NCBI GenBank assembly: GCA_964575715.1
Contig: CAZNSG010000025.1
Location: 1-36,373, forward strand
Direction: 5' to 3'
DNA length: 36,373 nt
Source of the DNA: PNAI01 sp964575715
GTDB taxonomy: Bacteria > Pseudomonadota > Alphaproteobacteria > Rhizobiales > Xanthobacteraceae
Under the pieces are notes generated by a model, which was not told the DNA's origin, did not search any database, and saw nothing but the letters and a program-made list of their open reading frames with translations. Both the position numbers and the translations under genes were made by a program. Positions 14,413-24,000 of the stretch are shown in pieces. How positions within the stretch are numbered: position 1 is the first letter of the stretch; each line of letters starts with the position of its first letter.

Positions 14413-17100
14413 TCATCCCGGACTCGTCGCTATCGATAGCTGTCGTCCGCCCAGCAGTGCAAAGGCCCGTGTCCTGCAGGTAAGCACGATGACTTGCTGC
14501 TTCAGTCCCGCTCGGTTGAGCGCGTCGAACATCTGCTCAATACGGTCGTCGTCCGAAAAGACCAATGCATCGTCAAGAATAATCGGAACGGGCTGCCCGC
14601 GATCGCAGATCATCGCGCCCATGGCGAGCCGAACCAGCACAGCGATCTGCTCCTGTGTGCCTGCAGACAGGCGCTCAAAGTTTTCAGCGTTTGGTCCGTT
14701 TCTCCTGATCCCAGCGATGGAAAATCCATCGCCGAGTTCGATCTCGGCCGCTGGAAACACGTCGTTCAAAAAGGGCTTCAGGTGTCGCCGCAGCGGCGCA
14801 TGGAGCCGATCTCGTTGTTCGGTGTAGCACGCCTCAATGGTGCTCTTCAGAAGCAACAAGGTCTCCACGCGACCCTTGTATTTTTCAACTTCGCGTTCCG
14901 TAAGGTCGCGGGCTTGCCGCAACTCCTCGACCTTTTCCCCAAGGCCGTCGCCGCCGGCATTTTGTATCTGTCCTTCGAGATTGGCGATTTCTCGATCCAG
15001 AGTTCCGAGACGGGTCTTCTGGTTGTCCAGTGCGTTGAGGAGGCGCGTGACACGGTTCTGCCGCCGCTCCAGTTCTTCAACTGAAGGTGCTTTCTGACGC
15101 TGCTCTTCCAAGGCGGCAGCCTTAATTCGATAGTCGCCTTGCGCTTCCTTGACCGCCTTGTCAGCGGCGGCGACCAGGGAAAGACGATCAGAATCTGGAA
15201 GAATGGCCAGATCCGCTTCTAAGCGATTTTGGATTTCAGTCAGCGTTCCACCGAGGCGACCACGGGCGTCGGCCACATTCGAAAGTACCGTGTTCTGGGC
15301 ATCGATTGCGCCGTCAAGCGCCTGCCGTTGCCGACGCGCCTCTTCCCGGTTCAGCCGCAGGCCATCCTGGCGCCCGGCAATATCCTCGGCCGACGGAAGG
15401 CTATCAACCTTCATCTGCGCCAACGCCTCAGCCACCATCGCGTCGATAGCTTGGATCTCAGTTTTGAGCCCCTCGATCGCCAAGGCGGGGGACGCCTCGG
15501 AAATTCCCAACATTTTGAGCTCGGCCCGAAGCGCCAGTGCCTCAGCTTCCAGCGCTTCGCGCCGCGCACGCGCTGCGCGCAGATCGCTGGCGGAAGCCAC
15601 GCCCGCATCTTCGATCAGTTTGGAAAGGCGCCTTTGGGCATCCTGACGCTTCTTCTGATCGACGGCGCTCGCCGCCTTTGGCGGGGTGACCGTTATCGTC
15701 GCAACATCGGCGACCCGAATGGTCAGCGGATTGATCGCGGCGTGAACGACGTTGCCCGCTAGCAGAGCGTCGCCAATCGATATCTTTCCCGCGCCAGCCG
15801 CCCCCAGCTCGATGGCCACTTCGGGGGCTGCCGCTTCGAGACGCGCGGTCAAGATCGCGATCTCGCGCTCGACATCATCCAAGGAGGTCAAAACGGTTGC
15901 GGTAACGCGGTTATTGGCCAGGGCTGCGGCACTCTTCACGAGCCGTTCGCCGAGCTCCACCAGCCCATCCCGCTGGCGAACGAGCGCTTCACGCGCGTTG
16001 GCGCGCGCGACGACACCCGCGAGCTGCTGAAGGCTGCGCTCCAGTTCTTCGTCGCGCTCAGCCTGTGCGTCGAGTTCGGCGATCTGGTCCCGCGCACCGC
16101 GGACCACGTCCCGCGCGGCCTGCTCCTGAGCCTCGACCGGCACTAAGCCGGCGCGCGACTCCTTGCCGCGCTGGCGATCACTGTCGATGCGCGCCCTTCG
16201 ATCCACAAGATCGGAAAGTTGGTGCTCGACACGTTCGAGGATGGCCTTGCTGCGCTGCTCCGCAGACTCGAACTGCGCGAGCAAGGCTGCGGCCCCCTCA
16301 CCTGCCTTCTGGCTCTCTTGCGCAGCTTCGAGGTCTGTCGTCATTTCCTTGAGCAATGCAGGGTCACCCAAGCGAGCACGCTCGCTCCGCTTCGAACCCA
16401 GCTCGACCAACTGGCCATCAAGAACGGACAGCCGCATCTCGCCATCAGTCAAATCCCTTTGGAGCGTTTCAAGACGGGTCGCTGCTTCAGCCAGCGGACG
16501 GCCGGCCTTCGGACGGCCCGTGTCCGTCACCAATTGCGCAAGATCCTCCTTCAACGCCGCCAAGACGGCGCGAGCACGCTCGCCGCCGACCAGGCTGCCC
16601 ACTTCGGCCTGGATCGCAGAGTTGAGAACGGTCGTCGCCGCTTCGGTCGGTTCAGGGACCTTGAAGGATTGTCCCTGTCCAACCCAAAGAATGCCAAAAG
16701 CCGACTCATCGACGGAGCGCCCGCTTCCGGGGGCGACGCCGAGAAGTTCCCACAGCATCTCGTCGGCCTCGCGGCCGCGCGCTATTTCCACGCTTCCCCG
16801 CATCAGACTTGCTGCCGGACTTTTCACAAAGGACTTCGTGATGGTGTAGAGCTGATCGGCATGTTCGAAACCCAGCGCTACCGTGATGGGCAAAGACAAC
16901 CCGTCTGTGGCGAGGATCCGAACGCTTTCGTTCTTGGTGTTGTGACGTTCGAAGAGGCAGGCTCGGACCGCACGAAACAGGGTGGACTTCCCCGCCTCAT
17001 TTCCGGCTGCGAGAATATTGACGCCGGAACCGAGGCCGGTGACCTCGCTTCGAATTCCAAACTTGCCGACCCCGTCGACGACGATGCTGGTGATCTTCAT
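14413..17100 (-). CDS. SbcC/Rad50/YhaN-like SMC-type ATPase
   Basis: An 895-residue ABC/SMC-class ATPase. Walker A GNEAGKST is at residues 33-40; a long alpha-helical, probably coiled-coil centre follows (many Leu/Glu/Arg heptads, e.g. REALEAEALALRAELKML). The C-terminal head has the signature LSAGTQEQ and Walker B PIILDDALVFSDDD. No CxxC zinc hook was seen, so it is closer to YhaN/RecF-like members than to classical Rad50. Partner of the phosphoesterase encoded 4 nt upstream, which should make an ATP-driven nuclease that processes DNA ends. The ATG at 17100 is preferred to a longer start inside the upstream gene. Last gene of the operon. Confidence 0.9.
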   Translation of the reverse strand: MKITSIVVDGVGKFGIRSEVTGLGSGVNILAAGNEAGKSTLFRAVRACLFERHNTKNESVRILATDGLSLPITVALGFEHADQLYTITKSFVKSPAASLMRGSVEIARGREADEMLWELLGVAPGSGRSVDESAFGILWVGQGQSFKVPEPTEAATTVLNSAIQAEVGSLVGGERARAVLAALKEDLAQLVTDTGRPKAGRPLAEAATRLETLQRDLTDGEMRLSVLDGQLVELGSKRSERARLGDPALLKEMTTDLEAAQESQKAGEGAAALLAQFESAEQRSKAILERVEHQLSDLVDRRARIDSDRQRGKESRAGLVPVEAQEQAARDVVRGARDQIAELDAQAERDEELERSLQQLAGVVARANAREALVRQRDGLVELGERLVKSAAALANNRVTATVLTSLDDVEREIAILTARLEAAAPEVAIELGAAGAGKISIGDALLAGNVVHAAINPLTIRVADVATITVTPPKAASAVDQKKRQDAQRRLSKLIEDAGVASASDLRAARARREALEAEALALRAELKMLGISEASPALAIEGLKTEIQAIDAMVAEALAQMKVDSLPSAEDIAGRQDGLRLNREEARRQRQALDGAIDAQNTVLSNVADARGRLGGTLTEIQNRLEADLAILPDSDRLSLVAAADKAVKEAQGDYRIKAAALEEQRQKAPSVEELERRQNRVTRLLNALDNQKTRLGTLDREIANLEGQIQNAGGDGLGEKVEELRQARDLTEREVEKYKGRVETLLLLKSTIEACYTEQRDRLHAPLRRHLKPFLNDVFPAAEIELGDGFSIAGIRRNGPNAENFERLSAGTQEQIAVLVRLAMGAMICDRGQPVPIILDDALVFSDDDRIEQMFDALNRAGLKQQVIVLTCRTRAFALLGGRQLSIATSPG

Positions 17101-17104
17101 ACTG

Positions 17105-18223
17105 CTAAGCTCCCGTCCCAACGGCCATGACGAAAAGTTGGACGAGCGCGTCTTCGGCGCGGCGCTTTTCAACCGGCCCAACCGCTGCATCCTCGGCCAC
17201 AGCCTTCAATCGATCCGCCGCGTGGCGCAGCACGCCACCGAAATCGATCAACTCCAGATCCGCCGCGCTCGGTCGGATCGCTAGGCCTGTATCGTCGACG
17301 TCGAGGTGGAACATCGCAGCGCCAATACCCAAGAGCCTGCGATCAAGCTCCGCCCGCCCCGAAAGCTGCAGAGTGCCTTTCAACCAAAGGCGCAGAATTG
17401 TGCTCGATAGATCCGGCAACCCTCTGAGCCGCGTCTCCAGGTCTTCCAGTTCTCCCGCGTCGGATAGCTGGTCCTCGATCGTCAGCCATCGATAGCTGCC
17501 GACCTTGTGTGAAGTGACATTGGCGGGAGCGCCCGGTCCTGGAATCTCAACAACAAGCGCCTGACCAGCTTCCTGGCCCCCGGCGCGGTCTGGTTCCGGA
17601 GTTCCTGAGTACCAGACCGACGGGCCGATCTGGATGGTCCGGTGCCAATCGCCAAGGGCAAGATATTCCAGCCTCGCCAAAGCGGGCCGACGGGGATCAA
17701 TCGGGTTGGTCGCCTCGCCCCCGGAACCAAAACCAACGACCGAACCGTGCGCGACACCTATGCGGATCGCGCCGGGCGGCGTCTCGGCCCGATCCATCCA
17801 TTCCGTGAGGTCGGCGCCCTCGGTCTTGCGTGTCAGTGGCGCCGGAAGGAGCATGGCGCCCGAGCCGAACTCTACCGGTTCGGGCTTGAGATGCAGGTGA
17901 ACATTGGCTGGTGGGCCACTCTCCAGTACCCGATCCCAGACACCTTTCGGCCGATGCGGGTCATGATTTCCTGGCAGCATATGCCATTGGACATCACTAA
18001 ACCGGCGCATTCTCTCCAGCGGCTCAAGCAACGTCCGTGGCGTCGGCGCCTCGGTGTCGTAAACATCACCGGCCACCAGAACGTGCGCCGCCCCTTCCTT
18101 CGCCGCGAGCCGCCCAATATTCTCGATCGCGACCAAGCGGGCTTGCCGCAGCACACTTTCCCGGTCGCCAAATTGCTTGAATGGCTTACCGATCTGCCAA
18201 TCCGCAGTGTGAATAAAGCGCAT
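17105..18223 (-). CDS. Mre11/SbcD/YhaO-like metallophosphoesterase (DNA exonuclease)
   Basis: A 372-residue calcineurin-like phosphoesterase of the DNA-repair nuclease type. Metal ligands appear in order: TADWQIG (Asp8, with Gln10 where classical Mre11/SbcD has His), AGDVYD (Asp53), GNHDPH (Asn86, His87), GVAHGS and LGDWHRT. The Gln variant is familiar from YhaO-like branches. The C-terminal part should contact the ATPase. It follows the DUF6527 gene by 19 nt and precedes the ATPase by 4 nt, so the two nuclease-complex genes are tied to the ubiquitin-like operon rather than to a housekeeping repair locus. Confidence 0.9.
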   Translation of the reverse strand: MRFIHTADWQIGKPFKQFGDRESVLRQARLVAIENIGRLAAKEGAAHVLVAGDVYDTEAPTPRTLLEPLERMRRFSDVQWHMLPGNHDPHRPKGVWDRVLESGPPANVHLHLKPEPVEFGSGAMLLPAPLTRKTEGADLTEWMDRAETPPGAIRIGVAHGSVVGFGSGGEATNPIDPRRPALARLEYLALGDWHRTIQIGPSVWYSGTPEPDRAGGQEAGQALVVEIPGPGAPANVTSHKVGSYRWLTIEDQLSDAGELEDLETRLRGLPDLSSTILRLWLKGTLQLSGRAELDRRLLGIGAAMFHLDVDDTGLAIRPSAADLELIDFGGVLRHAADRLKAVAEDAAVGPVEKRRAEDALVQLFVMAVGTGA

Positions 18224-18242
18224 CGCAATCCTTCCCTTCTAC

Positions 18243-18605
18243 TCAAGAACCCAAGCGTTTGGGTCGACCACCTGGGCACCACTCAATCCGCCCGCCTTTG
18301 ATCCAAAAATGACACCCACAGTCGTTCTTCTGATGAACTGATGGCTCAACAGTTGGGCGCTTCCAAATATCAGTCTTTATCTGCCATCTTGGGCGCCTTT
18401 GTTGGTTCAATGATAAAGATATATTTTCTCCGCAGCCACCAGGGCATCGAAGGCACGCCCATTTCAAGACTCCTGCATCCTCGACAATGAGAAGTTCATC
18501 ACTGCGGATGGCCGCCAGATCAGGATAGGTCGGCTGCGACTCTGAGATGAGGTCCCAGTGAAGGAGACCAGCGCGGCGCAGCAATTTTGCGAACAGGACT
18601 CTCAT
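18243..18605 (-). CDS. DUF6527 family protein (Ubl-operon associated)
   Basis: A 120-residue protein starting MRVLFAKLLRRAGLLHWDL. It has a CLRCPGGCGENISLSL knuckle and a second cysteine cluster (NDCGCHFWIKGGRIEWC), suggesting a zinc-bound fold. I recognise it as the DUF6527 family, whose members I recall as constant neighbours of bacterial E1/E2/ubiquitin-like genes (the Bub group), where a processing role has been proposed; that role is not proven by this sequence. The ATG lies 4 nt after the JAB-E1 stop, indicating tight coupling. A longer frame upstream exists but would run inside the E1 gene. Confidence 0.75.
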   Translation of the reverse strand: MRVLFAKLLRRAGLLHWDLISESQPTYPDLAAIRSDELLIVEDAGVLKWACLRCPGGCGENISLSLNQQRRPRWQIKTDIWKRPTVEPSVHQKNDCGCHFWIKGGRIEWCPGGRPKRLGS

Positions 18606-18609
18606 GGGC

Positions 18610-20016
18610 TTACCCAACCAAATCAAGAAATGGCTCACTATCGCCCCGTCCCCAGAACATCTGCGACATGCAGACCGGACAGGCCGCGTTCGGCGTCGTC
18701 GCGAGAAACCGATCGTCACGGGCGTGAAATCGGCGGGCGCGATTAGCGACCATGCCGTCTTCACCATGAAATCCGGTCAGGGCCGCGATCATCTCGTTCA
18801 CCGCCACGCACGCCATTTCCGTCGTGAAGGTGACCACCGCCGGCGCGGGATCTCCTGCCCCGATGACATAGGCCTCTTCTTTGCGCTTCTGAAACTCGGC
18901 CGGATTTGTCCTTTCGAGTGCCTCCTCCGCTGCGCGCCGGGCGTTGACCACGCCGCTGCACAACAGGCATGTCCGCCCCGGCGTGAGCGTCGTCACTCGC
19001 CCATTGATATTGTGGCCCGCACCTGACGAGAGCGGCACCATCCGCAGCCCGACATCGATCACGGGAATACCGAAAAAGTACGCCAGCCGGTTCAGCATGA
19101 TGCGACCGGCGTGGTCGTCTGTGCATCCAAAGATGAAATCACAGGCCTTCAACGCGCTGCGCATTTCGGCGCTGCTGGCCCAGCCCTTCATCGCGACGAC
19201 CTGAACACCAAGCTCCGCCGCCGCGATCTCGCGCGCGACGACTTCGATCTTCGGCCGCTTCGCCGAAGCATCGGAGCGGCGCGATCCGTGAATCCGGTTC
19301 AGGTTGGTCAGCTCAACCACATCGTCATCAATCAGGAGAATATGCCCGACCCCAAGCCTGGCCAGAAGGAGCGCGACGGCGCTTCCGGTGCCGCCACAGC
19401 CGACCACGGCCACACGAAGTGAGCCCACATGAGCGTTAAATCTGTCGCCAAACAACCTAGCCTGACGATCAAGATGATCGGTTTTCGCTGCGTCCGCCTG
19501 GGCGTGCGGCCAGCGCCGAAAACGCCCTCCGACCTGCTGCACCGTCGCCGCGTCGACAACCTCGCCACCGGGCGACCACATCCTGGCGCGGACCGATCCG
19601 TCCCCACCCAGCACGATACTCACAAGCCCTGGCAGACCCTTGTTGAACGCCGTTCGTGCCAGTTCCGCCTCATTGATGTTGTCTTGGTCGGAAAAGAACG
19701 CGTGGCTGCCGGGATGAGTATGGACGATCGCGGGCACATAGCCCGCCGCCTTGGCGGCTGACAGCAAGCGCATGAACCCAGCCGTACCCCACGTGACATG
19801 CACCGGGGAGGCACTGCGCGCATCAGCGCCCTCGACCTCGTCGAACTGATGGGAAACGAGCCTTGTCCGGGGAGCGCCGCTCCATGGGTCGGCGGTGATC
19901 GAAGAAATGCCAAACTGCAGATAGGCCGCAGCCTCATCCTGGCCGCCGCGGGCGCGCATCTCCTGGATCCGCAATCCATGCGGCTCCAGGATGGTGATGT
20001 CGAGTTGACCCGACAT
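18610..20016 (-). CDS. JAB peptidase-E1 (ThiF-like) fusion protein
   Basis: A 468-residue two-domain protein. The N-terminal JAB/JAMM deubiquitinase-like domain has the zinc motif HTHPGSHAFFSDQD (His99, His101, Ser109, Asp112). The C-terminal E1/ThiF adenylating domain has GCGGTGS at 206-212, LIDDD at 228-232, NLNR ending at Arg241 and a late cysteine set (TCLLC near 350, CPVC near the end). It should adenylate a ubiquitin-like protein and also trim or remove it. The ATG at 20016 overlaps the Ubl-E2 stop by one base (TGATG); longer starts lie inside that gene and are rejected. Fused JAB-E1 proteins are known in prokaryotic ubiquitin-like operons. Confidence 0.93.
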   Translation of the reverse strand: MSGQLDITILEPHGLRIQEMRARGGQDEAAAYLQFGISSITADPWSGAPRTRLVSHQFDEVEGADARSASPVHVTWGTAGFMRLLSAAKAAGYVPAIVHTHPGSHAFFSDQDNINEAELARTAFNKGLPGLVSIVLGGDGSVRARMWSPGGEVVDAATVQQVGGRFRRWPHAQADAAKTDHLDRQARLFGDRFNAHVGSLRVAVVGCGGTGSAVALLLARLGVGHILLIDDDVVELTNLNRIHGSRRSDASAKRPKIEVVAREIAAAELGVQVVAMKGWASSAEMRSALKACDFIFGCTDDHAGRIMLNRLAYFFGIPVIDVGLRMVPLSSGAGHNINGRVTTLTPGRTCLLCSGVVNARRAAEEALERTNPAEFQKRKEEAYVIGAGDPAPAVVTFTTEMACVAVNEMIAALTGFHGEDGMVANRARRFHARDDRFLATTPNAACPVCMSQMFWGRGDSEPFLDLVG

Positions 20017-20933
20017 CAGCGCGCACCTTCGATGGCATGGCGGGCGCGGGTGATCATGGTGTGAAGGCCGTCGACACCCGGGCGCCACGCCCCCGAATGC
20101 CGTGACCAGCGCTGCCAACGGTTGCCGCCGCACATGTGGGGAACATCCGCGCAGGTCGGATAGCGCCCCGCTTCGGTCAACCGGAGCCAAGGAAGAGTGA
20201 AAAACATGTCAGGACAGGCGTCGGGATATCCGCTGGGGAGAAGAACCAGGAGGTCTGCCTGCGCGTGGTCGAACTTTCCCGCCGGCAGCAGAACATTCTT
20301 GAGAATGACGCCAGCCTGCCCTCCCTCGCAGATGAGTTCGTAGGCGATGGCGTGGTCCTCAAGGTAGGTGCGGTCCATCGCCGGCAGAGCCGTCAGGCCT
20401 TCCGTGGTCTCCCGGATGACCGTGATGAAGCGCTCGATGCCCGGTTTGGAAAGATCGAAGATATCCTGGTCCTGGATCTCACGATCCTGACCGCCGCGCA
20501 CTTCCAGATAGATCGCATATTCCGGCCCGACGGCGGCCAGGCGGCGAATGATCAGGCCACTGATCAGCGGCTTGCCCCATTCCATTTGACGGTTGTCGAT
20601 GGCGAATTTGAACAGCCGGTCCGTGCGGAAGTAGATGAACTTCTCGGTCCCGCGGCCCCGGAGGTCGAACGGCTCATCCAGCCGAACGTCCTCGAAATCG
20701 CCATGCGGCAGGAGCGCGAAAAGGCTGAACTCGTCGATCGGCTGCGCACCAGCCGCTTCAAGGATCTGGCGGCCCAGCGGCATCGGATCGACCACTTCGA
20801 TCGGCCGAAAGTCGAGGGTTTCGTTGGCGACCTTGATCCGGTAGGCGCGGGCCTGGTGGAGATGGCGGCCTTCGCGGATCGCGGTTTCGAGGTCATCGAC
20901 ATCGATCGGGTGGGAGGGAGGATTCTCGTCCAT
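20016..20933 (-). CDS. Tandem ubiquitin-like domains fused to an E2-like domain
   Basis: A 305-residue protein. Residues about 30-104 (YRIKVANETLDFRPIEVVDP onward) and 106-172 (FKFAIDNRQMEWGKPLISG onward) look like two multiubiquitin-type beta-grasp repeats. About 185-300 fits the Prok-E2_E family: VLLPAGKFDHAQADLLVLLP, GYPDACPDMFFTLPWL, CGGNRWQRWSRH and AWRPGVDGL. Candidate reactive cysteines are Cys240, Cys261 and Cys268, but I cannot assign the catalytic one. The protein ends EGAR, with no terminal di-glycine. It sits 83 nt after the helicase gene and overlaps JAB-E1 by one base, so Ubl, E2 and E1 are made together. Confidence 0.88.
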   Translation of the reverse strand: MDENPPSHPIDVDDLETAIREGRHLHQARAYRIKVANETLDFRPIEVVDPMPLGRQILEAAGAQPIDEFSLFALLPHGDFEDVRLDEPFDLRGRGTEKFIYFRTDRLFKFAIDNRQMEWGKPLISGLIIRRLAAVGPEYAIYLEVRGGQDREIQDQDIFDLSKPGIERFITVIRETTEGLTALPAMDRTYLEDHAIAYELICEGGQAGVILKNVLLPAGKFDHAQADLLVLLPSGYPDACPDMFFTLPWLRLTEAGRYPTCADVPHMCGGNRWQRWSRHSGAWRPGVDGLHTMITRARHAIEGAR

Positions 20934-21016
20934 GTAGTTGATCCTTATGCTACCGCCGCACAGCGCAAGCGGGCTTCTGAAGGATCAATCGCCGCCACCT
21001 CGGCGAACCGGTAAGG

Positions 21017-24000
21017 TCAGGAGGAATTTTTTTTGGTCAGCGCACCTGACGGCACCGGACCGCAGATAAAGAAGGCCGGGCAACGGGGACAGGTGCGACT
21101 GGGCTTCATCGGGAACTGACCGGCGCGGATATCCGCCACAATCCCAGCAGCCGTGACCTGTCGATTCGCAAGGACCTTCGCCGACATTTCAATTGGTTTG
21201 ATCTCCTCGTCGCTGAGATGCACCAACTCCACAACGCAGCCTGGCGCGGCATTCCCGGCGGCGATTTTGAAGGTCGCCGCGGCAACGTCGTCATCGTCTT
21301 TGGATGACCCATGGCCAGTGCGGATCCGCCGCATGATTGTCTTGCCCGCGCGGTCGACGAGCACTTCATCGGGCCGGATGGTGATCTCGCCTCCCGCCAC
21401 GATCAGGCGCAGCTCCTCAGGCGGCGACCGCGTGAACCCGGCGCGGGTTTCGGCAAAATAGGCGATGAGACGAACCGCAATGCGCTTGTATTCCGCTGAA
21501 TATCCATGGTCGCCCGGGCCATGGGTGTCCCAAACTGCGGTCAGGCGCGCCTCAATCTCTGCATGACCGGGCGTGGCTGCGATGTCCGCGGTCATCCAAT
21601 CGACCACATGCTGGACCGCTGCGTGCATCTTCATGAACGCGGTCTCGGTCCGCCGTCCGCCCACTTCGATGAGATGGGTATACAAAAATCGTCTCGGACA
21701 GCGCTGATAGAGGCCAAGCTGGTGACTCGTTAAAGCGAAAGCGCCGTCAATGTCGATCGGCACCGGCATATCCTCCGCCGCCAAAGGCGCCGCCAATTTC
21801 GGCACGATTGAGCGGCAGTCGATCGTCGATCCAAGCCGATCGATAAATCGCGACGGCGCGCGGTTATGGCCGTTGGACTTCTTCGTCGGCGAGTAAAGCA
21901 GAAGCCGGTCTCGCGCCCGCGATAAAGCCACGAAGAACAGGCATTCCTGCTCTTCGACATGACCTGATTTCAAGACGTCTAGACCGCTTCCGCTCGCACC
22001 TTCGACCAGACCATCCGGCGGCGCGCATCCGCGGATCATGTTCGGCGACCTGGGCAAGGCGTCGTCATTCAGTCCCGGAATGTGGACGACAGGAAACTCA
22101 AGCCCCTTGCTGCCGTGGATTGTCATGAGCCTAACAGCGTCGATGCCCTGAGCGGCCGCCGGGAGCTGCCGAAGGTCCCGTTCATCAGACAGAATCACGA
22201 GCCGGCGAATGCGATCGAGCAGGCGAGCCGCCGGAAACCCGATCCCACGCGGTTGCGCTCTGACGAAATTCAAAAACTGCCAGATGGCTATGCCGCGCGC
22301 CCGCATGGCCACATCGGATGCATCAGCGATCTCGGCGGCGATCCTGGTTCGATCGAGCAGCACCCGCACGAGGACGTCCCAGGGATTGGATGTCGGACTA
22401 AAGCCGGCAAGTATGCCACCAAGCGTGCGAAGGCTCGCCGCGCCAGCCGACGTAACATCGCCGATATCGTCGATCACAGACGCCCAGTCCATAGGCTGGG
22501 CGCCGCTAGTGCGCAGGTGTCGGAGCGTGGCCACCACGTCCGGCAATGAAACCGGCATGACGCTGACGCTGGCGCGGACAAGGCCCATTGCGCGCCGGTC
22601 CGTGAGCAATGATAGCAACGAAAGGAGGTCTTTGACTTCGCTACGCTCAAACAGGCTGCCCAGATAAAGCACCGGAATGCCGAGGCTTTCCAATCCGGCG
22701 GCGATCCGGCCAAGGCGCTCGTTGCCGGAACACAACAACGCTTGGTCGCGGTAGCTGAAGCCAGCACTCCGCCCTTCTGAAATGGCCTCGGCAAGTGCGC
22801 CGATCTCATCGTCGGCCTGCTGGACCGCTCGGTATTCTGGTTTCACCCCGGACGGGCCTCGTTCGGCCTGCAGTGTGACGTCAGACCCGGCCGCAGCCTT
22901 CATGTCCTTCCGCGCGAACGCAACGAACGTATCGGTGATCTCCTTGGTCGAGCGGTAGTTCGTCACAAGCCGTCCGCGCTGACCGCCAGGAAAGTCCTTA
23001 ATGCCGAAACGCGCCACGTTGAAGGAAGACGCGCCCCGAAAGCGATAAATGGATTGCTTGGCGTCCCCGACCACCCAGAGGTTCTCGCCGCCCCCGGCGA
23101 TCGCCTGGAGCAAGCGAATGCTCGCCCGATTCACATCCTGAAATTCATCGACGAGAATATGCTGGTAACGGCTCTTCAGGTGCTCGCGGACCTCCGCATT
23201 GCTCTCACAGAGCCTTACCGGCATCGAGACGAGATCGCCAAAATCGAGACATGTCCGGTCTCTCTTCAATTGCTCATAGGCTTTGAAAACGACGGCGACC
23301 TCGGCGCATCGCTCGGCTGCGGCCTTAGCCTCGGTGGTTGTCGCAGCCGCCGCCATCCTGGCGGCTAGCGCCGCATAGTGCTCCGCGTCCGCAACCTCAT
23401 CGTTGGCGCGCGAAATCGCAGATAGGATATCGCTGAGCTCAAACGCAGGGTCCCAAAGGTTGCGATAGTGGACCAGGCCAAGCCTCGGAAACTCCTCTTC
23501 AAGGAGTTCGATCGCCTCGGTCCGATCCATGAGCCTTGGATCAGGCGGGAGCCCCAGCTGATCGTGGAACCGACGAATGATGTCCAAGCCAAAGGCATGG
23601 AACGTGCCGACCCAGGCAGCCGCCGCCGCCTCGGGCCATTTTGCAGCGATACGTTCGGAGAGTTCTCCCGCGGCCTTGTTCGAAAACGTCAGGATCAGGA
23701 TGGTCGAAGCGTCTACGCCCCGCGCCAGAAGATCCCCAACTCTGGCGACCAGGGTCTGCGTCTTGCCCGTTCCCGGCCCGGCCTCAAGAAGAAAAGGCGA
23801 ACCACGGTGGGCGGCCGCCTTCGACTGCTCCGCGTTGAGCGGCTTTTCTGCTCCGGGCTCGGCGCTCGTGAGTTCAACACGTGGCAGCAGCAGGCCATCA
23901 AGAAGCTGCAGGGCTACGACGTCGAATGGCGCCACCAGCCGCTCGGCAATTTGAGAGGCGGTCATGGCGTCTACGACGTGCAGTCGCTGCGCCACCGGTC

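Noticed and set aside
14413..18223. Housekeeping SbcCD repair genes
   Set aside because: The pair is locked to the Ubl operon by 4-19 nt gaps, lacks an evident CxxC zinc hook in the ATPase and has the DxQ variant in the nuclease, so a specialised operon-linked complex is more likely.
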